DNA from: Patescibacteria group bacterium UBA3527
GTDB taxonomy: Bacteria; Patescibacteriota; Minisyncoccia; Phycocordibacterales; UBA918
Direction of reading: 5' to 3'
Assembly: GCA_002377025.1 (NCBI GenBank)
Contig: DFPA01000022.1
Coordinates: 667-11,776, forward strand
Length of the DNA stretch: 11,110 bases
This document shows, one piece after another, positions 1 through 6,124 of this stretch (the stretch's first letter is position 1; each line of letters opens with the position of its first letter). A model generated the notes under the pieces. That model was not told the DNA's origin and did not search any database. It saw nothing but the letters and a program-made list of their open reading frames with translations. The position numbers and the translations under genes are program-made.

Positions 1-15
1 GGGTAGATGGCATAT

Positions 16-35
16 GATACTTGGCGTATCTTTTT
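16..35 (+). terminator. Possible weak terminator of an upstream gene
   Basis: A 5-bp stem (GATAC at 16-20, GTATC at 26-30) with a 5-nt loop is followed at once by five T residues (31-35). It would fit the end of a transcript entering from the left, but the stem is short and no gene end is visible in the window. Confidence 0.25.
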
Positions 36-38
36 CAT

Positions 39-95
39 CTCATGAGGTATCTCATGAGATTCCTCATGAGATACCTCATGAGGAACTTGCATGAG
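39..95. repeat. Tandem CTCATGAG palindrome array, probable operator
   Basis: The 8-bp palindrome CTCATGAG occurs four times, at 39-46, 51-58, 63-70 and 75-82, each exactly 12 bp after the last. The spacers are GTAT, ATTC and ATAC. The first and third spacers are reverse complements, so the block is also a perfect 20-bp inverted repeat (39-58 with 63-82) around a 4-nt centre. A degenerate fifth unit, TGCATGAG, lies at 88-95, just before the putative -35 box of ftsH. Repeated short palindromes abutting a promoter suggest cooperative binding by a dimeric regulator, as MetJ binds tandem 8-bp met boxes. The regulator is unknown. Confidence 0.6.
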
Positions 96-101
96 ACGAT
101 G

Positions 102-129
102 TTGTTTATAAGTATTATTCTTGTATAAT
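102..129 (+). promoter_or_regulatory. ftsH promoter (TTGTTT - 16 bp - TATAAT)
   Basis: A consensus -10 box TATAAT lies at 124-129, with a plausible -35 box TTGTTT at 102-107 and a 16-bp spacer. The expected transcription start is about 135-139, at or within a few bases of the ATG at 139. There is no Shine-Dalgarno sequence, so the message is probably leaderless. The palindrome array lies directly upstream. Confidence 0.65.
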
Positions 130-138
130 ACGCCAACT

Positions 139-2148
139 ATGTCAGCTGATAAAAAAACTAAGAAGAATAAACTAAAGAACTCAAAAAAGGGTGATTTTGT
201 CAAACGCACCACCAAGCAAATGCAAATTGGTCCGGGTAACTTTTGGAACAATGTATTGTCAGTATTGTTTGTGCTATTGATTTTCACTGCCGTTTACTCC
301 TATATAACAGAAAATGATGTTAAACCCGAAGAACTTACTTTGTCAGCAATGGTGACACAGGTAAAGAACGGTGAGGTAGCGAAAGTGTTGGTGCAAGGAA
401 GCGAGATTACTATAACTTACAAAGAAGAAGGGAGAGTGGAAGGGAAACTAAAGAAGGAAACCGACGCTGCTATTTCAGAAACTCTCACTAATTTGGGTGT
501 CAGTACACAGGAGCTTAGCTCAATCGATATCGAAGTCCAAGACCCAACCGGTTTCGGTTATTGGCTTGGAGTGTTGGCGCCATTTTTGTTTCCGTTACTA
601 TTCCTCCTGATAATCATCTGGTTCTTTACCCGCTCAGTTCGTGGTGCCGGTATGCAGGCTATGAGCTTTGGCAACAGTAAAGCGCGGATGATTGACCCTA
701 ATGACCAAAATCAGAAGGTAACTTTTAAAGACGTGGCCGGTGCCAAAGAAGCCAAGCAGGAACTAGAGGAAATTGTAGACTTCTTGAAGAATCCGAAGAA
801 ATTTTTGGACATTGGTGCCGAGATACCCAAGGGGGTAATGATGATGGGAGCACCAGGTACCGGTAAGACATTGCTTGCCAGAGCGGTAGCGGGTGAGGCC
901 GGTGTGCCTTTTTTCTCTATTTCCGGCTCAGAGTTTGTGGAGATGTTTGTGGGGGTAGGTGCTTCACGTGTGCGTGATCTTTTCAATATGGCGAAGAAAA
1001 ATGCTCCGGCCATTATCTTTGTAGACGAAATAGATGCGGTCGGGCGTATTCGCGGTACCGGTATTGGTGGTGGAAATGATGAACGTGAACAGACTCTGAA
1101 CCAGATCTTGGTTGAGATGGACGGCTTTGAACCCAACGCGAAGGTGATAGTAATGGCAGCTACGAACCGTCCTGATGTACTGGATCCGGCTCTTCTGCGT
1201 CCGGGACGATTCGATCGGCGAGTAACTATCGACCTGCCTGATAAAAAAGATCGAGAGGAAATACTTAAGGTACATGCTCGTAAGAAACCACTGCAAGAAG
1301 ATGTAAATCTGGAAATAATCGCACAGCGGACACCTGGCTTTTCAGGAGCTGACTTGCAATCGCTCATGAACGAAGGGGCTATCTTGGCTGCTCGTGAAGA
1401 AAGAAAGAAGGTAGGGCAGTTCGACTTAATCCGTTCTATTGAAAAGGTGATGCTTGGACCGGAACGCAAGAGTCATGTTCTTTCTAAGAAAGAACGCAAG
1501 ATTACCGCTTACCACGAAGTGGGACACGCGCTGGTTGCCAGCGTACTACCATATGCCGATCCGGTACAAAAAATTTCCATTATATCCCGCGGTCGTGCGG
1601 CCGGATATACCCTGAAATTACCTGATGAAGACAGAAAGATGCACACCCGTAAAGAGTTTATTGATGATATTGCGATGACTTTGGGTGGTTACGTGACTGA
1701 AGAAATGATCTTTGGCGACCTTACCACCGGTCCGCAAAATGACCTTCAGGTAGTAGCGAACTTGGCTCGTGACATGGTAACTAAGTACGGTATGAGCAAA
1801 CTTGGTCCTATAGCGTTGGAAGGTACCGGGGGGCGCTTGATTGGTGGGGGTATGAGTGAAGATCGTGGTTATTCACCACAAGTAGCAAAAGCTATTGATG
1901 ATGAGGTGGCCCGTCTAGTGGAAGAAGGTAAGGAGAAGGCGCGAGAAATACTTACAAAGTACAAGACTGCTTTGGAAAATATCTCTATGAAACTTATGGA
2001 AGTGGAAACTTTGGAAAGACCGGAATATGAGGAGCTTCTCAAACAAGAAGGGGTTCCGATAAATGATGTGTATAGAGACGAAAGGGAAGCGGAGGAGAAG
2101 ATTACGGATCCATCCAAGTCTGTGACAGACGAGGTAGAAGAAGAATAA
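139..2148 (+). CDS. ftsH: ATP-dependent zinc metalloprotease FtsH
   Basis: Membrane-anchored AAA+ protease that degrades misassembled membrane proteins and some soluble regulators, acting as a hexamer on the cytoplasmic face. The 669-aa product starts with a Lys-rich cytosolic tail (1-35). TM1 is about 38-56, a small extracytoplasmic domain follows, and TM2 is about 142-163. In the AAA module, Walker A GAPGTGKT is at 237-244, Walker B IIFVDEID at 292-299 and the second region of homology RPGRFDR at 354-360. In the protease domain, zinc motif HEVGH is at 459-463 and the likely third zinc ligand is Asp535. All key residues are intact and the length is typical. The ATG at 139 was chosen over an in-frame TTG at 121 because the TATAAT -10 box covers 124-129. 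The acidic C-terminal tail is usual for the family. Not overlapped by other genes; it converges on the ABC operon. Confidence 0.97.
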   Translation: MSADKKTKKNKLKNSKKGDFVKRTTKQMQIGPGNFWNNVLSVLFVLLIFTAVYSYITENDVKPEELTLSAMVTQVKNGEVAKVLVQGSEITITYKEEGRVEGKLKKETDAAISETLTNLGVSTQELSSIDIEVQDPTGFGYWLGVLAPFLFPLLFLLIIIWFFTRSVRGAGMQAMSFGNSKARMIDPNDQNQKVTFKDVAGAKEAKQELEEIVDFLKNPKKFLDIGAEIPKGVMMMGAPGTGKTLLARAVAGEAGVPFFSISGSEFVEMFVGVGASRVRDLFNMAKKNAPAIIFVDEIDAVGRIRGTGIGGGNDEREQTLNQILVEMDGFEPNAKVIVMAATNRPDVLDPALLRPGRFDRRVTIDLPDKKDREEILKVHARKKPLQEDVNLEIIAQRTPGFSGADLQSLMNEGAILAAREERKKVGQFDLIRSIEKVMLGPERKSHVLSKKERKITAYHEVGHALVASVLPYADPVQKISIISRGRAAGYTLKLPDEDRKMHTRKEFIDDIAMTLGGYVTEEMIFGDLTTGPQNDLQVVANLARDMVTKYGMSKLGPIALEGTGGRLIGGGMSEDRGYSPQVAKAIDDEVARLVEEGKEKAREILTKYKTALENISMKLMEVETLERPEYEELLKQEGVPINDVYRDEREAEEKITDPSKSVTDEVEEE

Positions 2149-2162
2149 AAACGTTGCCAGAA

Positions 2163-2199
2163 CAATAAAGCAGGTTGCTTGCAGCAACCTGCTTTATTG
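2163..2199. terminator. Bidirectional terminator between convergent genes
   Basis: A perfect 17-bp stem (2163-2179 with 2183-2199) closes a 3-nt loop. It sits 14 nt after the ftsH stop and overlaps the last codons of the convergent ATPase gene, whose stop codon is at 2194-2196. Both flanks read CTTTATTG, so the U-tract is short but equal in both directions. It probably ends both transcripts. Confidence 0.75.
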
Positions 2200-2880
2200 G
2201 TAGCTTTGGCTACTGATAAGGCCATCTTCCATTTCAACAATACGATCACAGTTTTCAGTGTATTCCATCTCGTGAGTTACCATTACTATCGTTTGACCCT
2301 TATTTCTGTGCAGCGAAGTTAGTAGATCTACCACTTGCTGGCCGGAGATAGAATCTAGGTTGGCGGTTGGTTCGTCAGCAAAGATGATTTTTGGTTCTAC
2401 CGCGATTGCTCTGGCGACAGCTACTCTCTGTTGCTCTCCTCCGGATAGTTCAGAGGGGAGGTTTATATATTTACCGGAAAGATCAACCTTATCAAGGGAA
2501 CGTTCTGCTTGAGTTTCCGCTTCATCCCAAGATAACCCTCGCATCAAAAGTGGCATCATTACATTCTCACGAGCGCTTAGGTCAGGTACCAAGGCGTAGT
2601 CTTGAAACACGTAACCCAAAGTATTAAGACGAAACTTTGTTCGTTCTTTCTCACTTAGTTTGGTAGCATCAATACCGTTTACCAGTATTTCGCCACTGGT
2701 CGGTGTGTCTAGAGCGGAGAGTTGATACATCAAGGTAGATTTACCGGCACCGGATTTACCCATGATAGCCATAAATTCACCTTCCTTCACTTCTATATCG
2801 ATACCTTTGAGTACATGAGTTACTATCGAACCCGAGTCGAAAGACTTTTTTAGATTAGTTGCTTTGACAATAGTTTTCAT
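2194..2880 (-). CDS. ABC transporter ATPase, LolD/MacB type
   Basis: Nucleotide-binding subunit that drives the adjacent FtsX-type permease from the cytosolic face. The 228-aa product has every ABC motif: Walker A GKSGAGKST at 41-49, Q-loop Gln93, signature LSGGEQ at 145-150, Walker B IIFADE at 165-170 with the D-loop after it, and switch His203. The length and the LSGGEQQRVAVARA signature region are typical of the LolD/MacB/FtsE branch. The ATG at 2880 was chosen because AAGGA lies 6 nt upstream. An in-frame start at 2925 would add 15 residues overlapping the permease gene. The permease stop codon (2884-2882) is one base before this ATG, so the genes are probably co-transcribed and translationally coupled. 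The substrate cannot be read from the sequence. FtsE is less likely because the partner lacks FtsX cell-division context. Confidence 0.93.
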   Translation of the reverse strand: MKTIVKATNLKKSFDSGSIVTHVLKGIDIEVKEGEFMAIMGKSGAGKSTLMYQLSALDTPTSGEILVNGIDATKLSEKERTKFRLNTLGYVFQDYALVPDLSARENVMMPLLMRGLSWDEAETQAERSLDKVDLSGKYINLPSELSGGEQQRVAVARAIAVEPKIIFADEPTANLDSISGQQVVDLLTSLHRNKGQTIVMVTHEMEYTENCDRIVEMEDGLISSQSYQ

Positions 2881-2881
2881 A

Positions 2882-4129
2882 TTATTTCCTTCCAAGGATA
2901 GAGTTAAGAGTATTCTGGCGTGCAATCATCCAGGCGGGTATAAAGCCGGCAATCAAAGTGATAGTAAAGAGTACTGCAAAACGAACGGCTGTACCCATAG
3001 GTTCAGCTACCAAGATACCGTCACTGAAGGGGAATTGAATTGGGTTCTTTTCAAAACTTGGCACCAAGAAACCGTAAGTCAACAGTACGCCGAGAAGAGA
3101 GCCACAGAGAGCGTAGAAAGCCGCTTGTATCACGTAAGCTATTTCGATGGCTCTCCTCTCTATGCCGATACCCTTCAAAATACCGATATGACGACGACGA
3201 GAAAGAGCGTTGATAAAGATAATGATAAAGATGGTAATAGAAGCTACCACAATACCGATAGAACCTATAACTGTGCCAAGTACATTGAAGGTGTTTTTAA
3301 TATCGATAAGAAATTTCGGCAGGCTTTCTTCGTAGGTTTGAATCTTGGCTAAGTTTGCCAGCTCACTTGTGCGCATTAAGTTTGCCACCTCCAGATTTTG
3401 TTCTGGTCTTTGTGTACGGATCACAATACTGTCAGCATTGCGGTCAAGACGTCCGAATACGCGGCGAAACTCTCGTTCAGGTATATAAACAGCGAAGTTT
3501 ACTTCATCCACCTTCGATTCAATAATACCTTTAACTTTGAACTCCTTGGAAATATCACCAGCGGTCATGCGTACGGTGTCTCCCGGGTAGACATTTTCTA
3601 TGGTGTCGAATACGTCACCAAAATTTTCGGCGTATCGTTTTAAGTAGTATACTCCAATCAATATATACCCTTCTTCATTTTCGTCTAGGTACTCTCCATC
3701 TACCACTAAGGTATCAAGTTTGGAAAGCTCGGCTTCCGTGTCCGGGTCGATACCATTTACCGTAACTGCCGCAGTATCTCGCTCCGCACTCAGATCACGA
3801 CGTTCCTTGTAGTTGGCTTCCAATACGGCTTGGCCGTGATAGCGTACTGCGTACGATTGTATTTCTGGATAAGTGGAAATTTCCTTTACGAAAGAGTCTG
3901 TTTCAAGTATACGGTCTTCGTCGTCAAGCGCAGAGACAACAATATCTCCCAATGCGTTTTCACGCACTGCTCTCTCTGCTCCCTCGATAAGCCCAACCAA
4001 AATACCCGAAACTACTATGAGATTTAGAAAAGTGAGCATCATCACGAAAATAATGAGAGCGGTAGTCCAGATACTAGCTCTTTGAATTTGGCGCACTCCG
4101 AGTAATAGTCCGATTCGAAGACTACGCAT
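2882..4129 (-). CDS. FtsX/MacB-type ABC permease
   Basis: Integral membrane subunit of the exporter. The 415-aa product has the MacB-fold layout: TM1 at about 21-47, a large extracytoplasmic domain at about 48-280, then TM2 (283-308), TM3 (329-356) and TM4 (380-403). The segment RRRHIGILKGIG at 311-322, just after TM2, matches the conserved coupling region of the FtsX family (PF02687) that contacts the ATPase. The extracytoplasmic part resembles a MacB periplasmic core domain by position and length. MacB-type proteins work by transmembrane conformational change (mechanotransmission) rather than by a classical channel. Its ATG is 3 nt after the adaptor stop codon and its stop is 1 nt before the ATPase start, so it is the middle gene of a tight operon. 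ATPase and permease are separate genes here, whereas E. coli MacB fuses them. Confidence 0.9.
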   Translation of the reverse strand: MRSLRIGLLLGVRQIQRASIWTTALIIFVMMLTFLNLIVVSGILVGLIEGAERAVRENALGDIVVSALDDEDRILETDSFVKEISTYPEIQSYAVRYHGQAVLEANYKERRDLSAERDTAAVTVNGIDPDTEAELSKLDTLVVDGEYLDENEEGYILIGVYYLKRYAENFGDVFDTIENVYPGDTVRMTAGDISKEFKVKGIIESKVDEVNFAVYIPEREFRRVFGRLDRNADSIVIRTQRPEQNLEVANLMRTSELANLAKIQTYEESLPKFLIDIKNTFNVLGTVIGSIGIVVASITIFIIIFINALSRRRHIGILKGIGIERRAIEIAYVIQAAFYALCGSLLGVLLTYGFLVPSFEKNPIQFPFSDGILVAEPMGTAVRFAVLFTITLIAGFIPAWMIARQNTLNSILGRK

Positions 4130-4132
4130 AGG

Positions 4133-5611
4133 CTATTCCGGAGAGAGTACCTTATCTCCTTCGTTTAGATTCAAAACCGCTACCATGCCATCGTTACCCC
4201 TAAATGCCACTTCGACTGTTACTGCAGTACGCTTACCTTCACGCAGAACATCGACGTATTCTTCTTCATTCTTTAAATATATGAAACGTTTTGGTATACG
4301 TGCCACATTGTCTTCACTTTTGATGATAATGTTTACGTCGGCATTGAGACCGGAGCGTAGCCACTTCGGTACTTCATTGAGAGAAATGGTGGCTTGAAAG
4401 TACGCTACTCCGTCGATAATTTCCGCTAATGGTGATACGTAGGTGATGATACCTCGGACTGTATCGTTGGCACGGGCATCAAAAACCGCTTCAGCACTTT
4501 GTCCTACTTGGAGCTTAGTTATATCTATCTCCGGTATTCTCGCCTTGAGCTCGAAGGCGTCTTCAGCCAGGACTGTGATAATGGGCTCCGGTGTAGCCGT
4601 TTCACCTTTCACTATATCTACACTAGTAACCATTCCGGCGAAAGGTGCGACTACCGAACGGTCTTGTAGATCAGCGTCTATGGCAGCCAAGTCAGCTCGT
4701 GCTTTATTTACCGCGGCTTGTCGGGAGCGGAGAGCGGCGTTAGCCTCGGTAGCGGTGAGGTTGAGATTGTTTTGAGCGGAAGTGATAGCGTTGCTCTGCT
4801 GCTGCAAGAGGAGTTCATAAGTGTTTTTGTTGGTGATATAGCTTTGACCGTTAGTGTTAGGTATTGTTACTTCCCAGCGAGAGCCGTTATATACTTCTCC
4901 TTCAGTAAACTGTATGGAAAGGCCACATTTTCCAAGAGAACCCGGCTGGTTTGTGTAGCCGCTACCGGTGCTGTTCTCCAAGCCGCTTACTCGGTAAGAG
5001 AAGCCGGAAGCGGCACTAGATTGATACACTTCAATTATGTAAGATCCTTCGGTATCGCAAGTGTAGGTGCCTGTGATAGTGGGGGGAGCAGCTGTTTCGT
5101 TGCCGTTGATTGCTCGAGCTTCAAGGTCTGAAGAAAGCAGTGTGAGCTTGGCATTGGCAAGTCTTTCGTTGTACTCGCTGATAGTTTGTTCTACTGTTGA
5201 ACCTGCGTTTTCTATCTGTACAGCATAGATAGCTTGGTCGCTTTGTTCCCGACTGGCTTGGGCGTAGTCTAGTTCCGCGCTTTTTAATACTGCCAGTGCA
5301 CTATTGCGCTGTGCTACCAGCCGGGCGGAAGCCATGGTCGCCAATACTTCACCTTCGGTTACCACTTGGCCTTCATCGACAAAAACTTCCGTCACTATAC
5401 CGGTAGCCGGGAAGCCAAGTTCAGCAGTGTTTTTAGCCTCCACAAAGCCGGAAACAGAAATTACCTCACTCACTTCTCCCTTGTCTACCGTGTAAATAAT
5501 CCCATTGCTCTGGCTCTTTTGAAAAATGCCGGCTATTGTCGAGATAACAATGATTCCCACAAGAACACCACCGGCGATATACCAGGATTTCGCTTGCAAT
5601 AAAAGTCGCAT
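4133..5611 (-). CDS. HlyD/MacA-family periplasmic adaptor with tip insertion
   Basis: Membrane-fusion (adaptor) protein of the exporter. The 492-aa product has an N-terminal anchor helix (about 12-30). The first half of a lipoyl domain is about 61-95 and includes GFPATGIVTEVFVDEGQVV. Two coiled-coil helices (about 97-165 and 262-316) follow, then the second lipoyl half (about 317-350, VVAPFAGMVTSVDIVKGE), a beta-barrel domain (about 351-430) and a membrane-proximal domain to the end. Between the two helices, where the hairpin should turn, lies an extra beta-rich domain (about 170-260) with two cysteines (185, 229). Such adaptors normally bridge to a TolC-like channel; none is encoded nearby, fitting a single-membrane cell. 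It is longer than typical MacA because of the insertion. The ATG has no Shine-Dalgarno but an extended -10 box sits 8 nt upstream. First gene of the operon. Confidence 0.9.
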   Translation of the reverse strand: MRLLLQAKSWYIAGGVLVGIIVISTIAGIFQKSQSNGIIYTVDKGEVSEVISVSGFVEAKNTAELGFPATGIVTEVFVDEGQVVTEGEVLATMASARLVAQRNSALAVLKSAELDYAQASREQSDQAIYAVQIENAGSTVEQTISEYNERLANAKLTLLSSDLEARAINGNETAAPPTITGTYTCDTEGSYIIEVYQSSAASGFSYRVSGLENSTGSGYTNQPGSLGKCGLSIQFTEGEVYNGSRWEVTIPNTNGQSYITNKNTYELLLQQQSNAITSAQNNLNLTATEANAALRSRQAAVNKARADLAAIDADLQDRSVVAPFAGMVTSVDIVKGETATPEPIITVLAEDAFELKARIPEIDITKLQVGQSAEAVFDARANDTVRGIITYVSPLAEIIDGVAYFQATISLNEVPKWLRSGLNADVNIIIKSEDNVARIPKRFIYLKNEEEYVDVLREGKRTAVTVEVAFRGNDGMVAVLNLNEGDKVLSPE

Positions 5612-5619
5612 ATAGCCTA

Positions 5620-5628
5620 AGTATATCA
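5620..5628 (-). promoter_or_regulatory. Extended -10 promoter of the exporter operon
   Basis: On the minus strand TGA-TATACT (5628-5620) forms an extended -10 element, 8 nt before the ATG at 5611. The expected start site is about 5613-5611, so the message is leaderless or nearly so. No convincing -35 box is visible at 16-18 bp. Confidence 0.5.
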
Positions 5629-5653
5629 GCTTTTTATACGCACTATTGTACGT

Positions 5654-5689
5654 AAAAACGCGGGCGGGGACATTCGTCCCGCCCGCGTT
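5654..5689 (-). terminator. GC-rich terminator of the small orphan ORF
   Basis: A perfect 12-bp GC-rich stem (5678-5689 with 5657-5668) is followed on the minus strand by five T residues (positions 5658-5654). It lies 15 bp after the stop codon of the minus-strand ORF at 5704-5904, and shields the exporter promoter from read-through. Its direction supports that ORF being real. Confidence 0.75.
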
Positions 5690-5703
5690 CAGTTTTCATC
5701 CGC

Positions 5704-5904
5704 CTATTCCGCCAGTTGACGCCTCAAACCGGCTGCCAAACCGATTTTGAGGCGATCCGGCTCGGTTGTCCACCCCAGCGGCACCACCCGGTCGCCGTCA
5801 GGCAGCGAGAGAGGATCGGGGATGTCGTTCACAACATCCGCCACCAACCTCACCCTGTCTGTCGGGTCGGGCAGTTCCAGACTGCGCCAGTGAGTGGCGT
5901 TCAT
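5704..5904 (-). CDS. Small GC-rich orphan protein, function unknown
   Basis: I do not recognise this protein. From the ATG at 5904 it is 66 aa; an in-frame TTG at 5928 would give 74 aa, and neither has a clear Shine-Dalgarno. It is soluble, with many charged residues and prolines, no signal peptide and no membrane segment. It contains repeated Asp-Pro pairs in LPDPTDRVRLVADVVNDIPD and ends in an Arg-rich helix-like stretch, GLAAGLRRQLAE. Its codons favour G and C at the third position far more than ftsH or recG, and the GC-rich block stops abruptly on both sides. A strong terminator follows on the same strand, the best sign that it is expressed this way round. The opposite-strand open frame at 5716-5949 lacks that support. 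It sits between the exporter promoter and the tRNA and is probably acquired. Confidence 0.5.
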   Translation of the reverse strand: MNATHWRSLELPDPTDRVRLVADVVNDIPDPLSLPDGDRVVPLGWTTEPDRLKIGLAAGLRRQLAE

Positions 5905-5964
5905 GGCCGTAAATTGTGCGAAGCGCAAAATAAGGAATTCGTTATTTGAGGAATAAATATTACA

Positions 5965-5993
5965 TTGCTGATAAGAACCAGATGAGGTAAAGT
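5965..5993 (+). promoter_or_regulatory. tRNA promoter (TTGCTG - 17 bp - TAAAGT)
   Basis: TTGCTG at 5965-5970 and TAAAGT at 5988-5993 are separated by 17 bp. Transcription would start near 6000, only a few bases before the mature tRNA 5' end at 6003. Confidence 0.5.
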
Positions 5994-6002
5994 ATCAGTC
6001 AT

Positions 6003-6076
6003 CCACCCGTAGCTCAGTTGGTAGTAGCGTGCGTCTTATACACGCATGGTCGCTGGTTCGAGTCCAGCCGGGTGGA
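6003..6076 (+). tRNA. tRNA-Ile with anticodon UAU
   Basis: A complete cloverleaf can be drawn. The acceptor stem has 7 pairs (6003-6009 with 6069-6075) and discriminator A at 6076. The D arm is GCTC...TAGC with a C-U mismatch at 13-22. The anticodon stem has 5 pairs (6030-6034 with 6042-6046) and loop CTTATAC, giving anticodon UAU at 6037-6039. The T arm is GCTGG/CCAGC with loop TTCGAGT. UAU reads the AUA isoleucine codon. Pairs C4-G69, U12-A23 and C29-G41 plus A73 match isoleucine identity elements known for E. coli IleRS, although base 38 is C rather than A. Position 1-72 is C-G, which is unusual for tRNA-Ile. The 3' CCA is not encoded (CAA follows). Confidence 0.85.
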
Positions 6077-6098
6077 CAACGAAGTGCATATTATAATA

Positions 6099-6124
6099 CT
6101 GAGCTTACTCCATATGAAGCTCAG
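6099..6124 (-). terminator. Possible weak terminator at the recG 3' end
   Basis: An 8-bp stem (CTGAGCTT at 6099-6106, AAGCTCAG at 6117-6124) with a 10-nt loop spans the recG stop codon (6107-6105). On the minus strand it is followed by TATTATAAT rather than a clean T-run, so termination here is only a possibility. Confidence 0.3.

Noticed and set aside
39..82. CRISPR array or CIRCE element for the CTCATGAG repeats
   Set aside because: The units are 8 bp with 4-bp spacers, far too short for CRISPR, and the sequence does not match the CIRCE half-sites TTAGCACTC/GAGTGCTAA.
121..138. TTG start for ftsH six codons upstream of the ATG at 139
   Set aside because: The TATAAT -10 box covers 124-129, so these codons would lie inside the promoter and not in the transcript.
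711..1469. Long open frame on the minus strand inside ftsH (252 codons)
   Set aside because: It is antisense to highly conserved AAA and linker sequence, has no family motif, and is Ser/Arg-rich as expected for a shadow frame.
5716..5949. Plus-strand ORF opposite the small GC-rich orphan gene
   Set aside because: The only good terminator nearby is oriented for the minus strand, and the product is Cys/His/Gln-rich in a way typical of antisense frames.
5657..6076. Integrative element using the tRNA as an attachment site
   Set aside because: The GC-rich block lies on the 5' side of the tRNA. I found no repeat of the tRNA 3' end and no integrase gene.
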